Positions 34,787 through 43,781 are shown, counted from the stretch's first letter. The stretch is 64,000 nucleotides of DNA from an uncultured Bacteroidales bacterium (GCA_902787185.1 CADAFP010000006.1:55177-119176); one strand, 5' to 3'. Translations and numbers: made by a program. Notes: generated by a model not told the origin, from the letters alone.

Positions 34787-36871
34787 TTATGCGCCGGCGA
34801 GGATTCGGTCGATGATGTCGGTGACGTCGGCGATGCCGATGAGGCCGTCATTTGTGACGTCAGCAGCCTCGATGATAAACGGCTGGGGATCACCGCCCAG
34901 GATATAATCAATCAGGTCGGTCACGTCAGCGATGCCGACAACACCGTCACCATTCACGTCACCCATGATGAAATCACCGTTGAGCAGTGGCAGGTAGGTG
35001 TCGGTCACGTCGCGCACCTGGTACTTGTTGGTCTGGGTGGTCACCTCAAAGAAGGCCGTCTCCCTCACGCCTGTCACGTCAACCGTCTGGTGACTGCTGG
35101 CCGTGCTGCCACCCTGATTGAAGACGAAATTCACGTAATACTGGCTGCCAGTGATGGTGAAGGTCTTGTAATAGAACATCTCGCCGCCCACCATGCGGGT
35201 ATCGGTAATCGTCTCGCCGGGCCAGTTGCCGCACTGCTGCACGTCGTTGCTGTCCCAGCAGTAATAGGTTACACGGGGCCAATTGTTGGGGGCAACGGTC
35301 GGATCCTTGAGATAGACGGTGATTTCGTAGGCATCATACACCTCGTTCACAACCGTGTAATTGCGGGTGATGACACCCGTCACCACACCGTTAATCAGCA
35401 AACCGGCCTTCATGGTCAGGCAGCGGTCGATTCTGACGTTGCTGCCGCTGGCAATGATGGTGCCGTTGGTGGCTGTGGGCTCGCTACCGTCAAGGGTATA
35501 GACTATCTGTGCGCCAGCGGTCTGGCTCACGGCGGTCAATGTGACGTCGAAGGGGTCCACACGCTTGCCACTGGGAACGCTTGCCCAAGCGGTTTCGGTT
35601 GTCTTGCTCAAGGCCAGGCGGTAGTTGGTGCCGCTGGCGACAAGGACGTAGCTTGAGGGAATCGAATAGGTAGTGCTACCCATCGCGGCCAACAGTATTC
35701 CACGCGAACCTGTAGTGCGCTGGGCATAGTAGTTATTCATCGAACTGGAAACCTGTTGGGCGGTCACGCTGGTGTTGGTAATGCCTGCCAACTGACGGGC
35801 ATAAATCATCTGCTTGATGCTCTCCTTATAGTCCATCCAGTGCCTGAGGAAGACGCACGGCGTGCCCGGCAAGGCCAGCAGATAGGCATTGGCGGCCTCG
35901 ACATACTGGTTGAGGGGATCCTGCGGGTTGTTGGAGTCACGGTACTGCGTGTCGTGGTTCTCGACGAAGGTTACCGCATAACGGCGGTAGTTGGCATCCA
36001 TAATCATGCCCCTGCCCGAGAGGTTGGACCACTTGTTGTTGTTGACCGCGTCGCGCACACCATAGCGGAAGGGGAAGTCAAAGGCAGCGCTCTGCACCAC
36101 GTTATTCACCTTGGTGCCATCGATCCACGCCTTGACGGCGCTCACATTGCCGTCCCAGTACTCGCCCACCGAATAGGTGGGAACGGCATAGGCGTTATAC
36201 TGGCCCGTGTAGCTGGCGGCATAGCCTCTGGTCATATCGTAGCGGAAGCCCGCGTAGCCCAGGTCGTTGAGCAGCATATTGAGGTAGGCCTTGACGTTTG
36301 TCTGAACGTTGGCGCTGGCGTGATCCAGGTCGCGCATGCCGCCCCAGTCCTCGCCGCTGTCGTTGTTGCTGCTCAGTGAGTAGCCGTGCGAGGTAGCCCA
36401 ATTGAGCGCCTCGCCCCCGTCATCATCGCGGCAGATGTCGGTCGATTTCAGCTGATAGGTCACGCCATTATAGGTCTCGGCGGGGAAGTCCACCCAATTG
36501 GAAACATTCTTGCGGTGGTTGATGACCACATCGGCGATGGTACCGATGCCCTTGTTCTTAAAGGTGTTGATCATCGACTGCAGTTGCGTTTTGTTGCCAA
36601 ACGAGCTGTTATAGTTGGTGAACCAGTACAGGGGATCATACCCCATCGAGTTGTAGCCACTGCAATAGCCGCTCTGCGGTATCCACACGAGGCTGAAAAA
36701 CTCAGCCAGTTCATCGGCCTGAGCCTCAAGGTTGGTCCACTTGCTGTCGTTGTAGGAGTCCCAATAGAAGCCCTGCAACATCACGCCGCCATAGTTCGAC
36801 GGCCAGCCCTGCCCCAGCATCACAACTGGCAGCGCCATCAAAATCATAATACTATAAATCCGTTTCATCAT
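34787..36871 (-). CDS. Secreted GH13 alpha-amylase with C-terminal starch-binding-like module and dockerin-like tail
   Basis: The 694-aa enzyme cleaves alpha-1,4-glucans. It has a signal peptide (IYSIMILMALPVVMLG) and a GH13 barrel with Asp212 (GFRYD), Glu237 (SVGEYW) and Asp307 (VENHD). After the barrel come a chitobiase-C-like beta domain (VYTLDGSEPTATNG), a module with a CGNWPGE signature, and two dockerin-like loops at about 636-694 (GDVNGDGVVGIADV and ADVTNDGLIGIADV). The ATG at 36871 is chosen because a near-perfect Shine-Dalgarno (AAGGAGGT) lies 4-5 bases upstream, which is rare in this group. It is a monocistronic unit far from the sus cluster. Confidence 0.9.
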   Translation of the reverse strand: MMKRIYSIMILMALPVVMLGQGWPSNYGGVMLQGFYWDSYNDSKWTNLEAQADELAEFFSLVWIPQSGYCSGYNSMGYDPLYWFTNYNSSFGNKTQLQSMINTFKNKGIGTIADVVINHRKNVSNWVDFPAETYNGVTYQLKSTDICRDDDGGEALNWATSHGYSLSSNNDSGEDWGGMRDLDHASANVQTNVKAYLNMLLNDLGYAGFRYDMTRGYAASYTGQYNAYAVPTYSVGEYWDGNVSAVKAWIDGTKVNNVVQSAAFDFPFRYGVRDAVNNNKWSNLSGRGMIMDANYRRYAVTFVENHDTQYRDSNNPQDPLNQYVEAANAYLLALPGTPCVFLRHWMDYKESIKQMIYARQLAGITNTSVTAQQVSSSMNNYYAQRTTGSRGILLAAMGSTTYSIPSSYVLVASGTNYRLALSKTTETAWASVPSGKRVDPFDVTLTAVSQTAGAQIVYTLDGSEPTATNGTIIASGSNVRIDRCLTMKAGLLINGVVTGVITRNYTVVNEVYDAYEITVYLKDPTVAPNNWPRVTYYCWDSNDVQQCGNWPGETITDTRMVGGEMFYYKTFTITGSQYYVNFVFNQGGSTASSHQTVDVTGVRETAFFEVTTQTNKYQVRDVTDTYLPLLNGDFIMGDVNGDGVVGIADVTDLIDYILGGDPQPFIIEAADVTNDGLIGIADVTDIIDRILAGA

Positions 36872-36874
36872 TTT

Positions 36875-36883
36875 TACCTCCTT
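36875..36883 (-). promoter_or_regulatory. Unusually strong Shine-Dalgarno site of the second amylase
   Basis: The minus-strand sequence before the ATG at 36871 reads AAGGAGGTAAAAATG. Other genes in the window show only A-rich sequence before the start. The site decides the start at 36871 rather than the longer frame from 36946. Confidence 0.75.
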
Positions 36884-36905
36884 ATCTTTTTGATTAATTT
36901 CGCCA

Positions 36906-36913
36906 CAAATGTA
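36906..36913 (-). promoter_or_regulatory. Bacteroidota -7 box for the second amylase
   Basis: The minus-strand sequence is TACATTTG, about 35 nt before the ATG at 36871. Confidence 0.5.
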
Positions 36914-37024
36914 ACAATTATCCCGCAATCGGCCATCATCTTGCACACAAAATCGACCCCGGCAACGTGATGTTACCGGGGTCGAAGATATCTGATTGTC
37001 TTTATTTTATTATATAAAACCTAA

Positions 37025-37753
37025 TCAGTTGCGGTTGCCCAGGATGCGCAGCAGGTGCAAGAACAGGTTGATGAAGTCGAGGTACAGCATCAAGGCACCC
37101 ATGGTGGCCACCTTGCCCACCATCGTGGAATCGGCCTCGGCACACATGCGCTTGATGGCTTGCGTGTCCCATGCGGTGAGACCCACAAAGATGAGAACAC
37201 CAGCAACACTGATGAGGAATGTCATCATCGAGCTGTGCAAGAAGAAGTTGACAATCATGCACAGGATGAGACCGATAAGCGCCATGAACATGAAGGCGCC
37301 AAACTTGGAGAGGTCCTGACGGGTGGTATAACCCACAATGGACATCACGCCAAATACGCCTGCCGTGATGGCAAAGGTCAGTGCGATGCTGGTCCCCGTG
37401 TAAATCAAGAAGATGGGGGCCAAGGTGATGCCGTTCAAGATGCTATATAGATAGAACAGCACCGTAGCCGTTGTGCTACTCATCTTGCCGATGCGGGCAC
37501 TGAGGTAAATTACCACTCCTAACTCAGCAAACGCCAAGGCATAGAAAGTGATCGGGGAGGACAAGAAGATGCTCATCAGCAACTCGCTCGACACTACCAA
37601 GAAGGCGGCGAGCGCCGTCACCAGCAATCCCAACGTCATTTTGCCATACACTTTGCGCATCACGTCGGCGACGTAGCGCTGAAGCGTCATCTCGTTCTCA
37701 GCTTGAGCGGCGGTCTGATAGCCGTTCTGATTATTTTCAATCCAGTTGTTCAT
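37025..37753 (-). CDS. Bax inhibitor-1/YccA-family membrane protein
   Basis: The 242-aa protein has an approximately 40-residue cytoplasmic N-terminus and seven hydrophobic segments from about residue 42 to 235 (for example MTLGLLVTALAAFLVVSSEL and ATVLFYLYSILNGITLAPIF). This is the fold of the BI-1/YccA/YetJ family, some of which conduct calcium; the bacterial role is unclear. It lies 104 bp downstream of argS on the same strand, with a 7-bp repeat array between them, so readthrough transcription is possible. Confidence 0.92.
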   Translation of the reverse strand: MNNWIENNQNGYQTAAQAENEMTLQRYVADVMRKVYGKMTLGLLVTALAAFLVVSSELLMSIFLSSPITFYALAFAELGVVIYLSARIGKMSSTTATVLFYLYSILNGITLAPIFLIYTGTSIALTFAITAGVFGVMSIVGYTTRQDLSKFGAFMFMALIGLILCMIVNFFLHSSMMTFLISVAGVLIFVGLTAWDTQAIKRMCAEADSTMVGKVATMGALMLYLDFINLFLHLLRILGNRN

Positions 37754-37813
37754 ATTTAGTTGCGTTTTTAGTTGTCAATTTCAGTTACATACTGCAATTT
37801 CCATGCCAACCAA

Positions 37814-37855
37814 AATATCTAATATCTTTTATCTAATATCTCTTATCTAATATCT
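37814..37855. repeat. Six-unit 7-bp tandem array at the argS stop (AATATCT type)
   Basis: The units are AATATCT, AATATCT, TTTATCT, AATATCT, CTTATCT and AATATCT, in perfect 7-bp register. The array ends 2 bp from the argS stop codon (minus strand). Confidence 0.9.
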
Positions 37856-37857
37856 AA

Positions 37858-39642
37858 CTACATCCTCTCGGGCATCTCGATGCCGAGGAGCGACATGCCG
37901 CGCTTGATGACGTCGGCCACGGTCTCGCTCAACAGCTGGCGGAAACAGCGAACGGCGGTGTCCTGCTCCTTAAGGATGCTGCAGTCGTGATAGAACTGGT
38001 TGTATTCCTTGGCCAAGTCATAGACGTAGTTGGCGATGAGTGCGGGGCTGTAGTTACGGCCTGCATCGGCAACGACGGTGGTGAAGTCAGCGAGGCGCTG
38101 GATGAGCGACGTCTCCTTCTCGTTGGGAGCCACAGCGCTGATATCCACGGCCTTGTAGTCCTCACAGCACTTGCGCAGCACCGACTGGATGCGGGCATAG
38201 GTATATTGGATGAAGGGGCCGGTGTTGCCGTTGAAGTCGATAGACTCGCTGGGGTCGAATAGCATGGTCTTCCTGGGATCCACCTTGAGGATGAAATACT
38301 TCAAGGCACCCAAGCCAATCATGCGCAGCACATTGTCGCGCTCATCCTCGGGGACGCCCTGCAGACGGCCAGGCTCATTGGCCATGTCGGTCGCGGTGGC
38401 AATCATCTCGTCCATCAACTCGTCGGCATCGACAACGGTGCCTTCGCGGGACTTCATCTTGCCGTTGGGCAACTCCACCATGCCATAAGAGAAGTGTACC
38501 AGGTCCTTGCCCCACTTGAAGCCCAGTTTGTCGAGCAGCAGCGAGAGCACCTGGAAGTGGTAGTTCTGCTCATTGCCCACGACATAAATCATGCGGTCGA
38601 TGGGATAGTCCTTGTAGCGCAGCTGAGCGGTGCCGATGTCCTGCGTCATATAGACCGAGGTGCCGTCGCTGCGCAGCAACAGCTTGTGGTCCAAGCCGTC
38701 AGCCGTGAGGTCGGCCCACACGCTATTGTCCTCCTTGCGGTAGAACAGGTCCTTGGCGAGGCCCTCGAGCACGGTGTCGCGGCCCACCAGATAGGTGTCG
38801 CTCTCGTAGTAGATTTTGTCGAACGAGACGCCCATGCGGCGGTAGGTCTCGTCAAAGCCAGCATATACCCAATTGTTCATCTTTTCCCACAGGGCGCGCA
38901 CCTCGGGGTCTCCAGCCTCCCAGCGGCGCAGCATGTCGTGTGCCTCCTGGATGAGCGGCGCCTGCTTTTCGGCCTCCTCGGGAGTCATACCCTTCTCGAC
39001 GAGTTCCTTGATTTCGGCCTTGTAGTGCTTGTCAAATGCCACATAGAAGTCGCCAATCAGGTGGTCGCCCTTCTTGCCGGTGGACTCGGGCGTGGCGCCG
39101 TTGCCCCACTTGAGCCAGGCGAGCATCGACTTGCAGATGTGGATGCCGCGGTCGTTGACGATATTGGTCTTGACCACCTTGTAGCCGTTAGCCTCCATGA
39201 TGCATGACAGGCTGTAACCCAGCAGGTTGTTGCGCACATGGCCCAGGTGCAACGGTTTGTTGGTGTTGGGCGACGAGTACTCAATCATCACCAGTTGGCT
39301 GTCGTCGGTCACCTCCTTGAAGCCATAGTTGGGCGTTGAGGCCACATGCTTGAGCACGCTGGTCCAGAACGACGGCTTGATGGTGATGTTCAGGAAGCCC
39401 TTGATGACGTTGAACTTCTCAACCGCCTCGCAGTGGGCCAGCATGTGCTCACCAATCTCCTGTGCCGTCACGTCGGGCGCCTTGCGCGACGCCTTCAAGA
39501 ACGGGAACACGACTATCGTCTCGTTACCCTCAAACTCCTTCTTGGTCGTTTGGGGAACAATCTTCTCGGCGGGAAAGTCCACGCCATACAACTCTTTCAC
39601 CGCCAATGCGGTAGCCTCAGCCAATATCTGATCAATCGACAT
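37858..39642 (-). CDS. argS: Arginine--tRNA ligase
   Basis: The 594-aa cytoplasmic enzyme charges tRNA-Arg. It has the N-terminal Add-1-like domain, the class I HIGH motif in the form HLGH (SSPNTNKPLHLGHVRNNLLG, about residues 126-145), a KMSKS-like site (KMKSREGTVVDADELMDEM) and the C-terminal anticodon-binding helical domain. Length matches the family. Short-period repeat arrays flank the gene on both sides: the upstream one lies just behind its -7 box, and the downstream one abuts its stop codon. Confidence 0.97.
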   Translation of the reverse strand: MSIDQILAEATALAVKELYGVDFPAEKIVPQTTKKEFEGNETIVVFPFLKASRKAPDVTAQEIGEHMLAHCEAVEKFNVIKGFLNITIKPSFWTSVLKHVASTPNYGFKEVTDDSQLVMIEYSSPNTNKPLHLGHVRNNLLGYSLSCIMEANGYKVVKTNIVNDRGIHICKSMLAWLKWGNGATPESTGKKGDHLIGDFYVAFDKHYKAEIKELVEKGMTPEEAEKQAPLIQEAHDMLRRWEAGDPEVRALWEKMNNWVYAGFDETYRRMGVSFDKIYYESDTYLVGRDTVLEGLAKDLFYRKEDNSVWADLTADGLDHKLLLRSDGTSVYMTQDIGTAQLRYKDYPIDRMIYVVGNEQNYHFQVLSLLLDKLGFKWGKDLVHFSYGMVELPNGKMKSREGTVVDADELMDEMIATATDMANEPGRLQGVPEDERDNVLRMIGLGALKYFILKVDPRKTMLFDPSESIDFNGNTGPFIQYTYARIQSVLRKCCEDYKAVDISAVAPNEKETSLIQRLADFTTVVADAGRNYSPALIANYVYDLAKEYNQFYHDCSILKEQDTAVRCFRQLLSETVADVIKRGMSLLGIEMPERM

Positions 39643-39671
39643 AATATCTCTTCTTTTCTTTTTTCAATCTG

Positions 39672-39679
39672 CAAAGGTA
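39672..39679 (-). promoter_or_regulatory. Bacteroidota -7 box for argS
   Basis: The minus-strand sequence is TACCTTTG followed by C. The -33 region would fall inside the GACTTTA array. Confidence 0.6.
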
Positions 39680-39686
39680 GTAAAAA

Positions 39687-39714
39687 GACTTTAGACTTTA
39701 GACCTTAGACCTTA
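39687..39714. repeat. Four-unit 7-bp tandem array upstream of argS (GACTTTA/GACCTTA)
   Basis: Units are GACTTTA, GACTTTA, GACCTTA and GACCTTA without gaps. The array occupies the expected -33 region of the argS promoter. Confidence 0.9.
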
Positions 39715-39748
39715 GTTTTTTAGTTGGCATCCACAAAACTTATCCCCA

Positions 39749-39772
39749 CGCTAAGGCGCAAAGCCGCTAAAA
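39749..39772. repeat. Three-unit 8-bp repeat (CGCTAAGG CGCAAAGC CGCTAAAA)
   Basis: This intergenic repeat has a close copy at 55904-55927 on the same strand. Both start with CACGCTAAGGCGCAA. Confidence 0.75.
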
Positions 39773-39903
39773 TTTCTTACCATCGAATTAAGGGAATACC
39801 TATTCAAAAAGCTATGTAGTAGTTAACACGATTAATGATTCCTTCGCTCGCTGTCGCATCCCAAAAAACTATGAATGATATTGCATTCTTCACCGAAAAG
39901 AAT

Positions 39904-39911
39904 TACCTTTG
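39904..39911 (+). promoter_or_regulatory. Bacteroidota -7 box for the C10 protease gene
   Basis: TACCTTTG followed by C lies about 55 bp before the ATG at 39965. Confidence 0.6.
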
Positions 39912-39964
39912 CAAAATATTATTCCTATCTACCTAATTATTATTAGACATAAATCGAAATAATT

Positions 39965-42307
39965 ATGAGAATACAAAAACTACTTTTAATCATGGTTTGC
40001 ATAGCGGTTGTGTGTCCCTCGTGGGCTGAGACCGTCAGTGAGAGTGAGGCTAGTCAGGTTGCCTTGAGTTTTATGTCCAGACACTTTAAGGCTGGCAGCA
40101 ATGCCGGGTTGCGGCTTGCCCATCGGGCGCCAGCCATCAGGGCGGGAAAACCATCACCCTTCTATGTGTTTAACGCAGAAAACACCAATGGCGGCTATGT
40201 CATCGTGGCGGGTGACGACCGCGTGCCGCAGGTGCTTGGCTACAGCGACGAGGGCACCTTTGACATCAACAATATACCTGAAGCCATGCAAGAGTGGCTT
40301 GACGGCTATACCGCACAGATTGCGGCACTCGACGAGGGGGGGATGATGGCGTCCCACATCACGTCAAGCCAGCCCATTGCCCCACTGGTGAAAGCTGCGT
40401 GGGCACAACGGAATCCCTATAACATCTTGCTGCCATTCCGCCCCAATGGCGAACACGCCCTTACGGGCTGTGTGGCAACGGCCATGGCCCAGGTGATGCA
40501 CTACTGGCAATGGCCTCAGCGCCCCTCAGATGCCATTCCTGCCTATGAGACCGAAACGCTGCATTTTAACATGCCTGCACTCCCCCCTGTAGATTTCAAC
40601 TGGAAGGCAATGCAGGACACTTATTTCACGACCGACACCGTCAGTGCTGGGGCGCAAGCTGTCGCAACCTTGTTGCTCTACTGTGCCCAAGCGGTTCAAA
40701 TGGACTTCAAGGAGAAGACTTCATCGGCTACCACTTCCGATATCTGTGAAATGTTGCCAAAATACTTCGGCTATTCTCCCGAAACCCATTTCATACAACG
40801 CACATACTACACCAGCGAGCAATGGGAATCGATTATCCTTGACGAGCTGAAGGCCCGCCGACCCGTCATCTACAGTGCCAGTCAAATCCCTGGAGGACAC
40901 GCATTTATCTGTGACGGATATAACGGTAACGGCATGTTCCACTTCAACTGGGGCTGGAATGGTTCGGATAACGGCTACTTCCTGCTGAATCTCCTGAACC
41001 CGGATCTTGATGACCCGGGCAACGGCTACCTCATGAGACAAGGCATCATTGTGGGACTCAAACCTGGCACTGCAACGAATGTGAAGCCTGAAGTGCACGG
41101 CAGGCGTATTGAGATCAAGGATTACACGAACACCCGCACCTCGACCAGCCAAGATTTCACGGTGACCCAAGAGACGCAGTTCCTGAATGGCATGGAGCGA
41201 TCCATCTCTTTCAATTATGCATGGGGCTTGTACCAAGGTAACCAACTCGTCAAAATCTTGGAACCTGGCGTCAAAGAAGACCTGCAAAGCTGGTATTACT
41301 TCTACATAACAAAGACATTGTCGCTGGGCAGCGGCATCTCAAACGGCACCTTCCGCATCATTCCCCTCTATTGCGAACTGAATTCCAATGAGTGGAGGCC
41401 CTGTACTGGCAGCGACATCAACTTTATCGAGGTCACCATCAACGGCAACAATTGCAGCTTCACCTGCTACGGTACTGCCATGATGCCCGACTATAAGGTC
41501 AACAACATCAGCATCGAGGGCAATATGCACCCCAATCGGCCTGTATATGTCACCCTCAACGTGACGAACAAGGGTTATACCCGCAACGACATCATCTACA
41601 TGTTTGCCAATAACAAACTTGTATCGTCCTACTTCGTCGATGTGCCTAATGCCGAGACATGCAATGTCACTTCCCAATATTTGCCCACAAGCACCGGCAT
41701 AGTCAACCTGAAGTTCACCCTTGACCAGGAAGGGAATAATGTGTTGGCAACCCAGGATATCACTATCAACCAGATGCCTTCGGCATACCTGACAGGCTCT
41801 GCAAGTGTGCTCAACGTCACAGATAATACCAAGATGATCATCACGGCCAACGAATTTGGCATCAAGGCGAGAGTCATCAACTCTGGAACAACGACTTATG
41901 ACGAAGATATCACGGTAGATCTTTACAAATGGATCTATGAAAACCGAGGTACGTTGGTTCAGTCTCAGACCCAACATCTGGTACTCCTTCCCCACAAAAC
42001 AACAGAATTAACCTTCCATCTTGATAACGTATCCGACGGCTGGAACTACTTTGCAAGAGTCAATTACTACAGCAACGGCGAAAAGACCGAGTTGGCAAGA
42101 ATCAAGACCCACACCGTCGTCTTCCCCCAGGCTGGCGTCACAGGTGACGTCAATAACGATGGCGTGGTGAACATCAGCGACATCAACGTCCTGGTCAACA
42201 TGATATTGACTAACAATCAGTCTCCCGCTGGTGATGTGAACGGCGATGGACAAGTGAACATCAGTGATATCAACGCCACCATCAACATCATCCTGAAGGG
42301 CAGCTGA
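39965..42307 (+). CDS. Secreted C10 (streptopain/Spi-like) cysteine protease with dockerin-like tail
   Basis: The 780-aa product has a signal peptide (MRIQKLLLIMVCIAVVCPSWA), a Spi-like propeptide with YVIVAGDDRVPQVLGYSDEG (about 77-96), and a peptidase C10 domain with nucleophile Cys169 (TGCVATAMAQVMHYW) and His312 (GGHAFICDGY). A long beta-sandwich region of unknown function follows, and two dockerin-like loops close the protein at about 724-780 (GDVNNDGVVNISDI and GDVNGDGQVNISDI). Secreted proteases of this family are active after removal of the propeptide. It is a monocistronic gene divergent from argS. Confidence 0.9.
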   Translation: MRIQKLLLIMVCIAVVCPSWAETVSESEASQVALSFMSRHFKAGSNAGLRLAHRAPAIRAGKPSPFYVFNAENTNGGYVIVAGDDRVPQVLGYSDEGTFDINNIPEAMQEWLDGYTAQIAALDEGGMMASHITSSQPIAPLVKAAWAQRNPYNILLPFRPNGEHALTGCVATAMAQVMHYWQWPQRPSDAIPAYETETLHFNMPALPPVDFNWKAMQDTYFTTDTVSAGAQAVATLLLYCAQAVQMDFKEKTSSATTSDICEMLPKYFGYSPETHFIQRTYYTSEQWESIILDELKARRPVIYSASQIPGGHAFICDGYNGNGMFHFNWGWNGSDNGYFLLNLLNPDLDDPGNGYLMRQGIIVGLKPGTATNVKPEVHGRRIEIKDYTNTRTSTSQDFTVTQETQFLNGMERSISFNYAWGLYQGNQLVKILEPGVKEDLQSWYYFYITKTLSLGSGISNGTFRIIPLYCELNSNEWRPCTGSDINFIEVTINGNNCSFTCYGTAMMPDYKVNNISIEGNMHPNRPVYVTLNVTNKGYTRNDIIYMFANNKLVSSYFVDVPNAETCNVTSQYLPTSTGIVNLKFTLDQEGNNVLATQDITINQMPSAYLTGSASVLNVTDNTKMIITANEFGIKARVINSGTTTYDEDITVDLYKWIYENRGTLVQSQTQHLVLLPHKTTELTFHLDNVSDGWNYFARVNYYSNGEKTELARIKTHTVVFPQAGVTGDVNNDGVVNISDINVLVNMILTNNQSPAGDVNGDGQVNISDINATINIILKGS

Positions 42308-42362
42308 GCCGCCAGCATCAAGGACTGATGACACCCTCGACGGAGGCGGAGCCTCCGCCCAC

Positions 42363-42418
42363 AGGACAGCAGGACAGCAGGACAACGAGACCACAAGACA
42401 ACAAGCTAACGAGACAGC
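42363..42418. repeat. Seven-unit 8-bp tandem array between the C10 protease gene and murF
   Basis: Units are AGGACAGC, AGGACAGC, AGGACAAC, GAGACCAC, AAGACAAC, AAGCTAAC and GAGACAGC. The register is exact while the sequence drifts. A palindrome, CGGAGGC-GGA-GCCTCCG, lies just before it (42341-42357). Confidence 0.85.
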
Positions 42419-42453
42419 CCCTCACGTGAGATGAGGGGCTGTTACCTTTTTTA
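42416..42453. terminator. Bidirectional terminator between the C10 protease gene and murF
   Basis: AGCCCCTCA (42416-42424) pairs with TGAGGGGCT (42432-42440), followed on the plus strand by a T-rich tract (CCTTTTTTATTT). It lies between two convergent genes. Confidence 0.75.
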
Positions 42454-42464
42454 TTTGGAGAGGG

Positions 42465-43781
42465 TTATAGCAATTCCGGGAGCTGGAACAGGCGGTTGCC
42501 GTTTGAGCCCTTGATGAGGATGTAATGACCTTCGGGGCGGTTCTCGGCGATGGCGGCCTTGACCTGCTCAACGTCCTTGAACTTGCGGTAGGGGCAATCG
42601 ATGTCCTTGAACTCGTCACCCACGAGCCACACCTCGTCAAACGGGCAGCTCTTGAGACGCTCCACCATGCGGCGGTGCTCTTCGGCACTGCTGTCACCCA
42701 GTTCGCGCATCTCGCCCAGGATGGCCATCTTGGGGGCGACATCCATGAGGCAGAAGTTGTCGAGCGCAGCAGCCATCGAGGTGGGATTGGCGTTATAGGC
42801 ATCCACAATGAGGTGGTTATGCTCAGTCTCGGTGAGTTGGGAGCGGTTGTTGGAAGGCACGTAACTCTCCAGGGCGTGGCAGATTTGCTCGGGGGTGACC
42901 TCGAAATGCAGGCCCACGGTGACCGCTGCCAAGGCATTGTCGAGGTTGTAGCTGCCAATGAGGTGCGTTGTCACCTCGTGCCAGTCGCCACTGATCCCGC
43001 TACGCCACTTGAAGCGCAGGAACGGGTCACAGGCGATTAACTGGCCATAGACGCTCGCCCCTGCCTTGTTCTCGTCCTGAGAGTAGCACTCGGTCTTGAC
43101 ACCCTGGGGCAGGATGCCCATCAGGTGCTCGTTGTCGGCATTGACAAAGATAACGCTGCCGGGGCGCTGCGCCAGGTTGTCATAGAGTTCGCCCTTGGTG
43201 CGGATAACGCCCTCGAGCGAGCCGAAGCCCTGCAGGTGCGCCTTGCCCACGTTGGTGATGAGGCCGCAGGTGGGCTCAGCGGTTTCGGCAAGGGTTTTGA
43301 TGTCACCAGGATGGCTGGCGCCCATCTCGATAATGGCAATCTCACTCTGTACACTCAGGCGGAACAGCGTCTTGGGCACGCCCACATCGTTATTGTAATT
43401 GCCCTCGGTCGCCATCTCGTCATAGCGCTCGGCAATGACGGCACGCACGAGTTCCTTGGTCGTCGTCTTGCCGTTGGTGCCCGTGATGCCGATGACAGGG
43501 ATATCAAAGCGGCGGCGGTGCTCGCGCGCCATGTCCTTGTAGGCCTGCAGCGCGTTGGGAACGAGAATCATCCGTCCCGAGCCCTTGTAGTCGTTATATA
43601 CCTGTTCGTCATCAACGATGGCGACGGCGCAACCCTTTTCCAGCGCTTGGGCGGCGAACTTGTTACCATCAAAACTGTCGCCCTTCAAGGCGATGAAGAT
43701 GCTGCCCTTGGGGCACTCGCGGCTATCGGTGGTGATGACCGGATGTTGCTCGTAGATTGTGTAAAGTTCCTTGCTATCCAT
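42465..43781 (-). CDS. murF: UDP-N-acetylmuramoyl-tripeptide--D-alanyl-D-alanine ligase
   Basis: The 438-aa enzyme adds D-Ala-D-Ala to the UDP-MurNAc-tripeptide in peptidoglycan synthesis. It has the Mur ligase P-loop GITGTNGKTTTKE at about 98-110, the central-domain IIEMGASHPGDI stretch, and the C-terminal VDAYNANPTSM motif typical of MurF. The ATG at 43781 is preferred; the longer frame starting at 43823 begins upstream of the -7 box. It is divergent from ddl, which makes its dipeptide substrate, and the two promoters face each other within about 25 bp. Confidence 0.96.
   Translation of the reverse strand: MDSKELYTIYEQHPVITTDSRECPKGSIFIALKGDSFDGNKFAAQALEKGCAVAIVDDEQVYNDYKGSGRMILVPNALQAYKDMAREHRRRFDIPVIGITGTNGKTTTKELVRAVIAERYDEMATEGNYNNDVGVPKTLFRLSVQSEIAIIEMGASHPGDIKTLAETAEPTCGLITNVGKAHLQGFGSLEGVIRTKGELYDNLAQRPGSVIFVNADNEHLMGILPQGVKTECYSQDENKAGASVYGQLIACDPFLRFKWRSGISGDWHEVTTHLIGSYNLDNALAAVTVGLHFEVTPEQICHALESYVPSNNRSQLTETEHNHLIVDAYNANPTSMAAALDNFCLMDVAPKMAILGEMRELGDSSAEEHRRMVERLKSCPFDEVWLVGDEFKDIDCPYRKFKDVEQVKAAIAENRPEGHYILIKGSNGNRLFQLPELL

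Larger units (their letters stand above)
39643..39964. other. 322-bp divergent intergenic region between argS and the C10 protease gene
   Basis: It contains the argS -7 box, a 7-bp array, an 8-bp array and the -7 box for the protease gene. No open frame of note is present. Confidence 0.7.
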
